64,000 nt of DNA. Origin: Saprospiraceae bacterium. Lineage in GTDB: Bacteria; Bacteroidota; Bacteroidia; Chitinophagales; Saprospiraceae. The position numbers and the translations under genes were made by a program. Location: contig JAHBTW010000011.1 of assembly GCA_019638385.1 (NCBI GenBank), positions 1-64,000 of the forward strand, in the 5' to 3' direction. The notes beneath the pieces were generated by a model. The model saw only the letters and a program-made list of their open reading frames with translations, had not been told where the DNA came from and made no database searches. This document shows, one piece after another, positions 43,024 through 52,495 of this stretch (positions are counted from its first letter, which is position 1; each line of letters opens with the position of its first letter).

Positions 43024-43545
43024 ATGTCGCAAATTCTGTTTCTGGCCGACTTCTCCGTCATCAAACCCGATCCGGGCCTTATTTTCTGGACGGCGCTGGT
43101 GTTCATCACCCTTTGGTTCTTCCTGGGTCGCATGGCGTTCCGCCCCATCCAAAACGCGCTCAAAAAACGCGAAACCGACATCCAGTCTTCGCTGGACGAG
43201 GCCAAGCGGGTGCGCGATGAAATGTCGAAGCTGAAAGCCGACAACGAGGCGTTGCTCAAGCTCGCACAGGAAGAGCGCGTGAAAATACTGCGCGAAGCCT
43301 CCGAAACCAAAGAAGCCATCATCAGCGAGGCCAGAGCGAAAGCCAAAGAGGAGTCGCGCCGCATTGTGGAGGAAGCCAAAGAACTGATCGAACATCAGAA
43401 AATGGCCGCCATCATTGACGTGAAGAATCAGGTGGGCAATATGGCCATTGACCTCACGGAGCGGTTGTTGCGCGCCAACCTGAAAGGCAATGCCGAGCAG
43501 GAGCAATTGGTGGGCCGACTGATGGACGAAATGAAATTGAACTAA
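43024..43545 (+). CDS. atpF: F-type ATP synthase subunit b
   Basis: 173 residues. One N-terminal membrane helix (FWTALVFITLWFFLGRMAF), then a long charged coiled coil (residues ~45-140; SLDEAKRVRDEMSKLKADN). It forms the peripheral stalk that holds the catalytic head still. Followed by atpH. Confidence 0.94.
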   Translation: MSQILFLADFSVIKPDPGLIFWTALVFITLWFFLGRMAFRPIQNALKKRETDIQSSLDEAKRVRDEMSKLKADNEALLKLAQEERVKILREASETKEAIISEARAKAKEESRRIVEEAKELIEHQKMAAIIDVKNQVGNMAIDLTERLLRANLKGNAEQEQLVGRLMDEMKLN

Positions 43546-43602
43546 TTTTTCGCCGGTAGAAAACGCCGATTTTCGCCGACGCATCAATACAAAAAACACA
43601 GC

Positions 43603-44172
43603 ATGTCCACTTACCGGATAGGAGTTCGATACGCCAAAGCACTGTACGATCTGGCGGTAGAGCAAAACAAGTTGGAGCGCGTTTTGGAAGACATTGAGGC
43701 TTTTCACGGCCTGATTCAAAACCGCGATTTTCTGCTTTTTATCAAAAGCCCGGTCATACCGCACAAGCGCAAAAGCGAGGTGATGGATATTATGCTCAAA
43801 GACAAGTTTGACGCACTCACCATGGCTTTCCTGCGCATCCTTTTTCTCAAAGGCCGCGAACGCAACATGGCCGATGTGGCGCGGGAGTTCATCGGGCTTT
43901 ACAAACGGAAAAAAGGCATCTCTACCGTCAAAGTAACCAGTGCGGCGCCGTTGAGCGACCAAACCGTCAAATCCCTGGAAGCGCAACTCAAATCGGAGGG
44001 CGTGACCGGTCAAACCATTGAGTTTCATAGTAAAGTGGACCCCGATATGATCGGCGGTTATATTCTGGAGGTGGATGATTTGGTGTATGATTCCAGCTTG
44101 GCGCACAAGCTCGAAAGCCTGCGCCGCGAGTTTGTGGACAACCCCTATATCTCCCAAATCATTTCCCGATAA
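43603..44172 (+). CDS. atpH: F-type ATP synthase subunit delta
   Basis: 189 residues. N-terminal helical domain starts with YRIGVRYAKALYDLAVEQNK, and the C-terminal part carries the family segment KVDPDMIGGYILEVDDLVYD. It links the peripheral stalk to the top of the F1 head. Cytosolic side, between atpF and atpA. Confidence 0.94.
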   Translation: MSTYRIGVRYAKALYDLAVEQNKLERVLEDIEAFHGLIQNRDFLLFIKSPVIPHKRKSEVMDIMLKDKFDALTMAFLRILFLKGRERNMADVAREFIGLYKRKKGISTVKVTSAAPLSDQTVKSLEAQLKSEGVTGQTIEFHSKVDPDMIGGYILEVDDLVYDSSLAHKLESLRREFVDNPYISQIISR

Positions 44173-44212
44173 TGTTTTTTTCAATCTGTAAATTCTAAAA
44201 AATACATACGTC

Positions 44213-45802
44213 ATGGTTGATGTCAAACCCGGTGAAATATCCGCGATACTCAAGCAACAATTGTCCGGCTTCAGCACCGCCAGTGAACTGGAGGAATACG
44301 GCACCGTATTGCAAGTGGGCGACGGAATCGCTCGCGTTTACGGCCTTAACAACGCGCAGGCCGGCGAATTGGTAACCTTTGAAATAACCGGCGTTCAGGC
44401 CATCGTACTCAACCTGGAGGAAGACAACGTGGGCGTGGTGTTGATGGGGTCCAGCGCCGGCATCAAGGAAGGCTCCCGCGTACACCGCACCGGCCGCATT
44501 GCCTCCATTCAGGTAGGCGAAGGTTTTGTGGGGCGCGTTGTGAACACACTGGGCCAGCCCATTGACGGCAAAGGCGTCATCACCGGCGAGTTGTACGACA
44601 TGCCGCTGGAGCGCAAAGCGCCGGGTGTGATTTACCGCCAGCCTGTGAACGAACCGCTCCAAACCGGTATCAAAGCCATTGACGCGATGATCCCCATCGG
44701 CCGCGGACAGCGCGAATTGATCATCGGCGACCGCCAAACCGGCAAAACGGCCATCGCCCTTGACACCATCATCAACCAAAAGGAATTTTACGAGCGCGGC
44801 GAGCCGGTTTATTGCATCTATGTGGCTTCGGGCCAAAAGGCATCCACCGTGGCGCAAGTGGCCAAAACGCTGGAAGAACACGGCGCAATGGCTTACACCG
44901 TCATCGTGTCGGCTTCGGCTGCCGATCCCGCTCCACTTAAGTTTTATGCGCCGTTTGCAGGCGCCGCTATCGGCGAATATTTCCGCGACACCGGCCGCCC
45001 GGCACTCATCATTTACGATGATTTGTCGAAGCAGGCCGTCGCGTACCGCGAAGTATCGCTGCTGCTGCGCCGCCCGCCGGGCCGCGAGGCGTATCCCGGC
45101 GACGTATTTTACCTGCACTCCCGTCTGTTGGAGCGCGCCGCCAAGATCATCAACAACGACGGCATTGCCCGCGATATGAACGACTTGCCGGAATCCCTCA
45201 AAAAGGCCGGCATCGTAAAAGGCGGCGGTTCGCTCACGGCTCTGCCCATCATCGAAACGCAGGCCGGTGACGTATCGGCGTACATCCCCACCAACGTGAT
45301 TTCTATCACCGACGGGCAGATATTCCTCGAGGCCAACCTGTTCAACGCAGGCGTGCGCCCCGCCATCAACGTAGGTATCTCCGTTTCGCGGGTGGGTGGT
45401 AACGCACAGATCAAGTCCATGAAAAAAATTGCCGGTACGCTCAAGCTCGATATGGCGCAGTACCGCGAATTAGAAGCCTTCTCCAAGTTCGGCTCCGACC
45501 TCGACCCCGCTACCGTGACGGTATTGGAAAAGGGCAAGCGATTGGTGGAAATACTCAAGCAGCCGCAGTACTCGCCCTCTACCGTGGAGAAGCAGGTAGC
45601 AGTGTTGTATCTGGGCACCAAGGGCCTGTTGCGCAACGTGCCGGTAGAGAAGATTAAAGAATTTGAGCACGTTTTCCTTACCGAGATGGAGCGCCGCCAT
45701 GCGGGTATCTTAGACAATTTCCGCAAAGGCAAACTCGACGACGCCGACCTCAAGCAAATGGAAGCGCTTGCCGGTGAATTGACGATGCAGTATAAGAAGT
45801 AG
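44213..45802 (+). CDS. atpA: F-type ATP synthase subunit alpha
   Basis: 529 residues. Nucleotide-binding P-loop GDRQTGKTAIALD, VYVASGQKAST-type region (YCIYVASGQKASTVAQVAK), PALIIYDDLSKQAVAYR, and the alpha signature PAINVGISVSRVGGNAQ. It forms the non-catalytic sites of F1. The catalytic beta subunit gene (atpD) is not nearby. Confidence 0.97.
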   Translation: MVDVKPGEISAILKQQLSGFSTASELEEYGTVLQVGDGIARVYGLNNAQAGELVTFEITGVQAIVLNLEEDNVGVVLMGSSAGIKEGSRVHRTGRIASIQVGEGFVGRVVNTLGQPIDGKGVITGELYDMPLERKAPGVIYRQPVNEPLQTGIKAIDAMIPIGRGQRELIIGDRQTGKTAIALDTIINQKEFYERGEPVYCIYVASGQKASTVAQVAKTLEEHGAMAYTVIVSASAADPAPLKFYAPFAGAAIGEYFRDTGRPALIIYDDLSKQAVAYREVSLLLRRPPGREAYPGDVFYLHSRLLERAAKIINNDGIARDMNDLPESLKKAGIVKGGGSLTALPIIETQAGDVSAYIPTNVISITDGQIFLEANLFNAGVRPAINVGISVSRVGGNAQIKSMKKIAGTLKLDMAQYRELEAFSKFGSDLDPATVTVLEKGKRLVEILKQPQYSPSTVEKQVAVLYLGTKGLLRNVPVEKIKEFEHVFLTEMERRHAGILDNFRKGKLDDADLKQMEALAGELTMQYKK

Positions 45803-45808
45803 TTGCCC

Positions 45809-45895
45809 GTTGTGAGTTGTGGGTTGTGAGTAACCGACAACTCACAACCCACAACTCACAACTCACAACCCACAACCCACAACCACAACCACAAA
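45809..45895. repeat. Strong palindromic word tract between atpA and atpG
   Basis: GTTGTGAGTTGTGGGTTGTGAGT (45809-45831, 23 bases described by its words GTTGTGAG/GTTGTGGG) is a perfect complement of 45840-45862, with an 8-nt loop. More copies of CAACCCACAAC and CAACTCACAAC follow to 45895. There is no T-run, so it is more likely an mRNA-stability or processing structure than a full terminator. Confidence 0.8.
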
Positions 45896-45918
45896 GGACC
45901 TAAGTAATACACAGTAAA

Positions 45919-46815
45919 ATGTCAGGTAGCTTAAAACAAGTACGCGAGCGGATTCGCTCGGTTCAGAGTACACAGCAGATCACCAAGGCCATGAAGGTGG
46001 TATCGGCTGCGAAGTTTCGCAGAGCGCAGCAGGCTATTGTGCAACTGCGGCCGTATGCCGACAAGCTCAACCGCATGTTGCGCAACATCTTGTCCAACAT
46101 GGACGGCGAAGCCGATACGGTGTTCGGGCAGGATCGGCCGGTGGAAAAAGCCTGTGTGGTGGTGGTTACCTCCAACCGGGGTCTGTGCGGCGCTTTCAAC
46201 AGCAACGTCATCAAAGGCGCCGTGCGCACCATCAACGAAGAACTGGCCGATGTGCGCAGCAAAGGCAACCTGAGTATCCTGTGCATCGGCAAACGCGGCT
46301 ACGACTTTTTCCGCAAACGCTACACTGATTGCACGTTCATCAACGATTATGTAGATATATTCAGCGATCTGAGCTTCGACAACGTGGCTCAGGTGTCGCG
46401 CCGGCTCATGGACGCTTTTGAACAAAAGGAATTCGACCGCATATATGTGGCTTTCGGGCATTTCCGCAATGCGGCTACGCAGTTTCCCGTAGTGGAGCAA
46501 TGGCTGCCGGTTCTGAAAATTGAAGCGGAAGCGGACAGCAGTAAAATGCGCGCCGATTACATTTTTGAACCGGATATGAACGGATTGCTCAACTACTTAG
46601 TGCCGAGCATCCTGCAAACCACTTTTCACCGCTTCCTGCTCGATACCCAAGCCTCCGAGCACGGCGCCCGCATGACGGCGATGGATAAGGCCACCGACAA
46701 CGCGGAAGACTTGCTCAAGGAACTGCGCATCAACTACAACAAAGCGCGCCAGGAAGCCATCACAAAGGAAATACTCGAAATCGTGGGCGGCGCTGCCGCA
46801 CTCGAAAGCGCATAG
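45919..46815 (+). CDS. atpG: F-type ATP synthase subunit gamma
   Basis: 298 residues. N-terminal helix with RERIRSVQSTQQITKAMKVVSAAK, Rossmann-like middle (VVVVTSNRGLCGAFNSNVIK), and C-terminal helix ending TKEILEIVGGAAALESA, which together form the central rotor shaft. Last gene of the operon; a hairpin terminator follows 41 bp later. Confidence 0.96.
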   Translation: MSGSLKQVRERIRSVQSTQQITKAMKVVSAAKFRRAQQAIVQLRPYADKLNRMLRNILSNMDGEADTVFGQDRPVEKACVVVVTSNRGLCGAFNSNVIKGAVRTINEELADVRSKGNLSILCIGKRGYDFFRKRYTDCTFINDYVDIFSDLSFDNVAQVSRRLMDAFEQKEFDRIYVAFGHFRNAATQFPVVEQWLPVLKIEAEADSSKMRADYIFEPDMNGLLNYLVPSILQTTFHRFLLDTQASEHGARMTAMDKATDNAEDLLKELRINYNKARQEAITKEILEIVGGAAALESA

Positions 46816-46856
46816 GGCGCATCAAAACAAACGATACAAACAAAACCAAGTTTGCG

Positions 46857-46886
46857 CAGGCACAATCTCTTCGGAGGTTGTGCCTG
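46857..46886 (+). terminator. Terminator of the atp operon
   Basis: CAGGCACAA (46857-46865) pairs with TTGTGCCTG (46878-46886) around a 12-nt loop, followed by the pyrimidine-rich TTCCTTTCC. It lies 41 bases after atpG. Confidence 0.7.
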
Positions 46887-46960
46887 TTCCTTTCCCGGCG
46901 GTGCAAAAACCGGTTGTTCCCCTCAAACGTTTAGCTATTTCTTTTTGCAACGAACGCACT

Positions 46961-47659
46961 ATGACCGTCTCCGTTATCATTCCCACTTTGAATGAAGCCC
47001 CTCACATTGCGGCTACGGTGGAGCATATACGGCGATACAGTGATGATAAAGTCTTGGAAATCATTGTAGTGGACGGTCATAGCACCGACGGTACCGCCGA
47101 TATAGCTTGCGCTGCCGGCGCGGTGGTGTTGTGTTCCCCGGAGAAGGGCCGCGCCCAACAGATGAATTTCGGGGCCGCCCACAGCAAAGGCGATGTGTTG
47201 TACTTCGTGCATGCCGACACCCGCCCGCCCGCTACGTTCGTAGCTGAAATAGAGGAAGCCCTGCGCGGCGGCCTGCAAATGGGAACCTTTCGATCCCGCT
47301 TTGATTCAACGTTGTTGCTGTTGCGGTTCAATGCGTTCTTTACCCGTTCCAACCGCATGTTTACGCAGGGCGGCGACCGGAGTTTTTTCGTGAGCCGGGA
47401 AGTGTTTTTTGCGCTCGGCGCGTATCGCCCGGAATTTGTGATCATGGAAGAATTCGACTTTTTCCGGCGCGCCCAAAAAGCTGGGTACCGACTCGCAGCC
47501 CTTCGCGGAGAATGTCTCATCTCGGCCCGCAAATACGAGCGCAACAGTTGGCTGCGCGTACAATTTGCCAACTTTTTAGTGTTCAGTCTCTGGAAATGGC
47601 GACTCGCCAAACCGCCGGCCTTGAAACGGATTTATTGGGGTATGCTCCGTAGGTGGTAG
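46961..47659 (+). CDS. Family 2 glycosyltransferase, TIGR04283-like
   Basis: 232 residues from ATG 46961. GT-A fold: VSVIIPTLNEAPHIAATVEH, IIVVDGHSTDGTADIA, and DADT-type metal motif in LYFVHADTRPP. The region EKGRAQQMNFGAAHSKGDVL and the acceptor-side GGDRSFFVSREVFFALGAY fit the TIGR04283 (selenodomain/rSAM-associated transferase 2) family. Acceptor unknown. A member of the partner family TIGR04282 lies at 56751-57362. Confidence 0.85.
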   Translation: MTVSVIIPTLNEAPHIAATVEHIRRYSDDKVLEIIVVDGHSTDGTADIACAAGAVVLCSPEKGRAQQMNFGAAHSKGDVLYFVHADTRPPATFVAEIEEALRGGLQMGTFRSRFDSTLLLLRFNAFFTRSNRMFTQGGDRSFFVSREVFFALGAYRPEFVIMEEFDFFRRAQKAGYRLAALRGECLISARKYERNSWLRVQFANFLVFSLWKWRLAKPPALKRIYWGMLRRW

Positions 47660-47660
47660 A

Positions 47661-50633
47661 TTACCGAAGCACCAATTTACCTGTTCCGACCAACCGTCCT
47701 TCCCGTTCTATTTGGAAAAAATACAACCCTGCCGGTAGTGCGCCGCGCCGGAATTCAAATCCCGTGCCGAGCGTCTCTTCGGTGTGCAATACCTGTCCGA
47801 ATGTGTTGGTAAGCACCAATCGCAGGCGACCCGGCGCTATGCCTTCCACTTGCAGCAAGGCCCTGTCGTCGAGCGGATTGGGAATGACGCGCACCTGCAT
47901 GGCCTGTGACGAAACAGGCCGCGTGCTCACGGTACCCGGCGGCGCCCAGGGGAAAACGATGCCGATGCGGTGCAGGGCGTAATTCGTCTCAATGGGTTCG
48001 TTGAAATCGAAATAGATGAGCGCTTTGTTGGCAATCAGCGTCGTCAGCGGCAGGCCCGGTTGCTGGGAGATGCTGAAATTGACGAAGCCATTGGAGGCCG
48101 CTTCGTTGGTGGTGCTGTCGGGCAGCAGGATGTTGTCGAAGGTAAAAACGGGTTGGCCCTCCGGCGTCACGGAATAGGTGTAAGGATGGCTTGCCGCGCC
48201 CGGGCGTAGCGTGCCGAGGTCGAGTTCGGGCGGCAGCACATCCACGATCACCACTTTGAAAGCCGTATCTGTACCGGTGTTTTGAAACCGGATCATGTAC
48301 TCTATGTCTTGTCCCGGCTCTAGGAGGCGTTGGAGGCCGAAGCCGGAGGGGAGGGCGGTCTTGTCGTTGGGGTCGAAGCTGCCGATGTTTTCCCGACAAT
48401 CTAAGTCCACAAAGGGGTTGGGGTGGTTTGCCGGCCATTGAATAAAAAGGCCGGGCGTCAACGGTCCGTTGCAGCCTTCTACGGTAGCGCCCACGGAAGC
48501 TTGGCCGGAGGGATGCCCCGGCGATTGCTGCGCTTCTAAGCGAAGTGTGACGCCGTTGGCGGGTATTCGGATTTCCTGTGTTTGCGTGGCATCCAATTGA
48601 AAATTGCCCTGCAGGAGCACGATATCATCTTCTATGATGATGAATTGCCGCTCCTGCAACATATCGCCGGGGCCGATATTGAGCAGGATAAACAAGGCAG
48701 AATCTCCTTCGCATTTTCCTTCCACCACGATGCTGGAGCCGTCCCAGAGTGAATTGGGCGGAATGCAAATTGAATCGGGGAAGATGTGCGCCTCCACGCA
48801 ATGCGTTTGGCCCAGTACGGTGGAATCGCAATCGAGGTGTACCGTAATCTGGAAATAGCCGCACTCGTTGATGCCCACATCGCCGAGGTCGAACGTGAGC
48901 ACGTCGCCGGTTTGGCCAGAGAGGGGCAGGGTGGAGGAGAGGTACTCCAAGTGTGGGTCAAGGCTGATTTCCACATAAGCATTTTCGGCGGTTGTAGAGC
49001 CGTAGTTGCAATAGTGAACGGTATAGGTATTGTCGAAGCAGCGGCGCAGGAAGGGCGTTGTGATATCCACGGTGAGATAGGGGCACAGGATGGCGGCATT
49101 CAGCGGAAAGTTGAGGGCTGCGGTGTCGTTGGCCACGGTAATTTGAGCCGGGCTGTTGCAGTTTTCCCAAAACGAATTGGGCGGAGTAATAGTCAGGGTA
49201 TAACTGCCGCTGTCTAAGGGCATAAAATAGTTTCCGATTGAATCCGTGACTGCGTAGAAGGTTGAAAAGATATTGGTTGTGTGTTGGGCTGTGATCAGGG
49301 AGCCTGAAAGCGGCGCTTCATCTTCGTCAGGCAGGCAGTCCTGTTCCAGATCGAAGTGTATCCGGCCGGCCACAGCGGAAGCCGGGGAGAAAAGTTTGAC
49401 TACCCAAATGTCGTAGTTGCCGTGGTTGCCTGATACAACGCCGTCGTTGGACTGAGAATAGCCTGCTATGATATAGCCTCCGTCCGGAGTTTGTCTGACG
49501 GCTTTGGGTTCTTCAAAACCGGACCCGCCAAGGCATTTCTGCCATTCGATGTCGCCGGTAGTCGATAATTTGACCAGCCAATAATCGAAAGACCCGTGAT
49601 TTCCGGATACCTGCACGTCGTTGGAAGTAGAAGCGCCGGCTACGATATAGCCGCCGTCTGTTGTTTGCTGCCCCGACAGGCCGACGTCTGCCTCCGAACC
49701 GCCGAGTGATTTTGCCCATTGTACGTCTCCCTCAGGAGTCAATTTCACCACCCAAATGTCTTGCAAACCATAATTGGCGAAGAGAGGAGGCTCGGTAGAG
49801 GTTGTTTCACCCACTACGAGATAGCCGCCATCCGTGGTTTGAACAATGGAATACGCCCTGTCTAAGCCTGTTCCTCCCAAAGATATTTGCCATTGCACGT
49901 CCCCGTTTTCATCTAATTTAATAATCAGGAATTGGGCGCCTAATCCAATACCGGCTACGATGTAACCACCGTCTGTTGTTTGCTGTACGGAATTTGCGAC
50001 GTCGTTATTCGGGCCTCCCAAGGATTTCTGCCATTCTATATCTCCTCCGGCGTTCAGTTTTACAACCCAAAAGTCTTGTCCCCCCCGGTTCTCGCTCACA
50101 TCACCATCGTTTGATTTGGAATATCCTGCCACGATATATCCCCCATCGTTGGTTTGACGAACGGAATTTGCCTGATCTTCGCCGGAACCACCGAGCGATT
50201 TCTGCCATTGAATATCCCCGGAATTGGACAGTTTGACTACCCAGAAATCGTAATCACCGTGGTTGCCGCTCACATCGCCGTCGTTTGAATTGGAATACCC
50301 TCCTACAATGTAGCCGCCATCGGTTGTTTGTTGTATGGATGTAGTCCAGTCAGTGCCGCTTCCGCCCATTATTTTTTGCCATTCTATCGTCCCGGCCGCG
50401 GTTAGTTTTACGATCCAGATGGAAAACCAACCGGTAGGCTGGCCCTCTACATCTCCATCATTCGATTGGGTTGACCCGGCCAAAATATAGCCGCCGTCAT
50501 CGGTAAGGGCGATATCCCTGCCAAAATCATGCCCGGAGCCGCCTAAAGAGCGCTGCCACTGTATGATTGGCGTCTGGGCCGATGCCGCTAAAGAAATGCC
50601 GGTGAACAGTATAGCAAGTAGATATTTATTCAT
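47661..50633 (-). CDS. Secreted seven-repeat protein with T9SS sorting domain
   Basis: 990 residues from ATG 50633 with signal peptide (MNKYLLAILFTGISLAASAQ). Residues 26-414 are seven tandem ~58-residue units beginning WQKSLGGSG, with QTTDGGYIVAGYS and SNDGDVSGNHG, and ending WVVKL; seven such units suggest a seven-bladed beta-propeller. Residues ~420-510 look like a SdrD-like/CnaB domain (GRIHFDLEQDCLPDEDEAPL). Then DUF11-like repeats (QDIEYMIRFQNTGTDTAFKV) and a type A sorting domain (VRVIPNPLDDRALLQVEG to VGTGKLVLR). Surface or released; binding partner unknown. Confidence 0.92.
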   Translation of the reverse strand: MNKYLLAILFTGISLAASAQTPIIQWQRSLGGSGHDFGRDIALTDDGGYILAGSTQSNDGDVEGQPTGWFSIWIVKLTAAGTIEWQKIMGGSGTDWTTSIQQTTDGGYIVGGYSNSNDGDVSGNHGDYDFWVVKLSNSGDIQWQKSLGGSGEDQANSVRQTNDGGYIVAGYSKSNDGDVSENRGGQDFWVVKLNAGGDIEWQKSLGGPNNDVANSVQQTTDGGYIVAGIGLGAQFLIIKLDENGDVQWQISLGGTGLDRAYSIVQTTDGGYLVVGETTSTEPPLFANYGLQDIWVVKLTPEGDVQWAKSLGGSEADVGLSGQQTTDGGYIVAGASTSNDVQVSGNHGSFDYWLVKLSTTGDIEWQKCLGGSGFEEPKAVRQTPDGGYIIAGYSQSNDGVVSGNHGNYDIWVVKLFSPASAVAGRIHFDLEQDCLPDEDEAPLSGSLITAQHTTNIFSTFYAVTDSIGNYFMPLDSGSYTLTITPPNSFWENCNSPAQITVANDTAALNFPLNAAILCPYLTVDITTPFLRRCFDNTYTVHYCNYGSTTAENAYVEISLDPHLEYLSSTLPLSGQTGDVLTFDLGDVGINECGYFQITVHLDCDSTVLGQTHCVEAHIFPDSICIPPNSLWDGSSIVVEGKCEGDSALFILLNIGPGDMLQERQFIIIEDDIVLLQGNFQLDATQTQEIRIPANGVTLRLEAQQSPGHPSGQASVGATVEGCNGPLTPGLFIQWPANHPNPFVDLDCRENIGSFDPNDKTALPSGFGLQRLLEPGQDIEYMIRFQNTGTDTAFKVVIVDVLPPELDLGTLRPGAASHPYTYSVTPEGQPVFTFDNILLPDSTTNEAASNGFVNFSISQQPGLPLTTLIANKALIYFDFNEPIETNYALHRIGIVFPWAPPGTVSTRPVSSQAMQVRVIPNPLDDRALLQVEGIAPGRLRLVLTNTFGQVLHTEETLGTGFEFRRGALPAGLYFFQIEREGRLVGTGKLVLR
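49392..50558 (-). repeat. Seven tandem propeller-type repeats
   Basis: Coding repeats of 58-59 residues inside the T9SS protein (one copy is 47, missing the SNDGDV loop; the last is cut at 51). Conserved WQKSLGGSG, DGGYIVAG, and WVVKL; loops vary. Confidence 0.85.
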
Positions 50634-51073
50634 AAATCTGTTTTTTCTAAAAAAAAACCGCCGAGAATACGCCGGGTCAATTTGGACAGCGGCGCAGGTG
50701 ACCAGAAAAGCCGCAAAGGGGATAACACTACTTCTTCTCTTGATCCCGGCGCATCTGGCGATTTTCCGAAAAGCACTTTTTTGCAATGGTAACGGAAGAA
50801 GCTACTTCCAATCCCGCCTTTTACGAGCAGTTAGTAAGTAACTTCTGACTAACATTCATCAACCCGAACTTTGCACCCTGTAAAGATGCGCCCCGCCGGC
50901 TGCTCCTGCAAAGACAAAAAATGAGGTTTGTCAAAAGTATTTTTATTTAATTTTTATCAAAAAATTGTAAATCAGTAGAATAGCAAATAGTTTTACCAAA
51001 AAAATAGGAACAATAAGCCGGGGAGTAAATTTGAATTTACCACCCGACTTGCGCTATCATAAACCGCTTAACG
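50634..51073. other. Gene-free spacer between divergent genes
   Basis: No open frame with protein-like content seen. AT-rich from 50930. TAAATTTG at 51026-51033 on the plus strand is a full TAnnTTTG match, 41 bases before the ATG at 51074 and a likely promoter for that gene. No promoter of this form is seen for the minus-strand gene. Confidence 0.5.
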
Positions 51074-52495
51074 ATGGGAAACTCCCGCCTCTACGAACTG
51101 CTGCACACGTTCAGCGCCGCCGAATACACCGCTTTCGGCAAATACCTGCGCTCGCCGTATTTCAACCACCGCGAAGACATTCTGCGGCTGTTCGAGTATT
51201 ATTTTGAAAAAAAGGAAGCCCGGCGAGCCGGCGTTTTCGACAAGGAAAAGGTCTTCGCAGCCGTTTTTCCTGCCGAGCCGTTCGATGAAAAAAAGCTCAA
51301 CTATGTGATCTCATTCCTTTATCAGGCGGCACAGCATTTTTTGGTGTTCAACGATCCCGCACTTGAAAACGAGGCAGAACTCAAACGCCGGCTGGCCAAA
51401 ATACTGCGCGCGCGAGGCTTGGCGCATCAGTCGGAAACCGCCCTGAAAAAAGCAGAAGAAGCCCTGGCCGCCGGGCCATACCGCGATCTGCGCTACCACC
51501 GGCAGGCCCATCTCCTGTATCTGGAGCGATTCGAATCGGAGGCCCGGCAGCGGCGTTCGGCCGTGCGCAGTTTTCAGGAAATGATCGAAGAATCGGACAT
51601 CCACTTTGTGGCCGAAAAGCTCCGGCAGGGGTGTTCTGCACACATGTATCAGGCCGTTGCGGAGGCGCATTTTCACATCGAACTGCTGCCGGAAGCGCTC
51701 GCCCTCGTGGAGCGCCGACAGTGGCAGACCCTGCCCGCGGTGGGGGTGTATTATTATGCCTGGCGCGCCCTCACCGAGGCCGACTCGCAAACCTGGTTTG
51801 AACAGCTCCGGGAGGCCATGCACCTGCATCTGCGGTATTTCTCCCAAGCCGAAATGCGCGACGTATATACCCTCGCCGTCAACTATTGCATCCGGCAAAT
51901 CAATACCCGGCAAGGCGAAGGACTCCAGGCGTTTTACCTCCGGCAGGTTTTTGATATCTATCAGAAAGGAATTGAAAATGAGCTGTTTACCGAAAACGGG
52001 GTCTTGTCGCGGTTCACTTACAAAAACATCGCCAACGCCGGCCTCGGTCTCAAAGCCTTCGACTGGGTGGAGGGATTTTTGAAAAAATACAAAGGCGCTT
52101 TAGACCCCAAACACCGCGAAAGCGCCTACGTCTATAACCTCGCCAACCTGCACTTTCGCCGCTCCGACTACGGCGCCGTGCTCACCCTGCTCACCCAAAC
52201 CGAGTTTGACGACGTACTGCACCAACTCGACGCCCGCCGCATGATCCTGCGCAGCTATTACGAACTCGGAGAATTCAGCGCCTTGGATTCGCTGTTAGAC
52301 AGCTTCCAAACCTTCCTGCGCCGCCGCCGCGACGTGGGTTACCTCCGCCAAAACTATCTCAACCTCATTCGCCTCACCAAAAAACTCCTGCAACTTCCCG
52401 CCGCCGACTCCGCCGCCCGCCATCGCCTGCGCGCCGAAGTGGAAGGCGCCAAAGTGCTTGCGGAAAGGGAGTGGTTGCTGGGGAAGTTGGATTAA
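51074..52495 (+). CDS. All-helical hypothetical protein
   Basis: 473 residues, no signal peptide or membrane helix. Start MGNSRLYELLHTFSAAEYTA then FGKYLRSPYFNH is a pattern I associate with a Saprospiria-type family, but I know no function. The rest is amphipathic helix, with TPR-like pairs (VYNLANLHFRRSDYGAVLTL, ILRSYYELGEFSALDSLLDS). Probably a cytosolic scaffold. Ends 4 bp into the convergent gene region (overlap with the stop at 52492). Confidence 0.75.
   Translation: MGNSRLYELLHTFSAAEYTAFGKYLRSPYFNHREDILRLFEYYFEKKEARRAGVFDKEKVFAAVFPAEPFDEKKLNYVISFLYQAAQHFLVFNDPALENEAELKRRLAKILRARGLAHQSETALKKAEEALAAGPYRDLRYHRQAHLLYLERFESEARQRRSAVRSFQEMIEESDIHFVAEKLRQGCSAHMYQAVAEAHFHIELLPEALALVERRQWQTLPAVGVYYYAWRALTEADSQTWFEQLREAMHLHLRYFSQAEMRDVYTLAVNYCIRQINTRQGEGLQAFYLRQVFDIYQKGIENELFTENGVLSRFTYKNIANAGLGLKAFDWVEGFLKKYKGALDPKHRESAYVYNLANLHFRRSDYGAVLTLLTQTEFDDVLHQLDARRMILRSYYELGEFSALDSLLDSFQTFLRRRRDVGYLRQNYLNLIRLTKKLLQLPAADSAARHRLRAEVEGAKVLAEREWLLGKLD

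Noticed and set aside
42829..44304. 491-codon minus-strand frame across atpE-atpA
   Set aside because: Shadow of four conserved ATP synthase genes.
45840..45895. CRISPR-like array of CAACCCACAAC units
   Set aside because: Units are about 8-11 bases with no unique spacers; it is a low-complexity word tract with a hairpin.
49392..50558. Tandem repeats as a non-coding satellite
   Set aside because: The repeats are in frame and encode conserved ~58-residue protein units.
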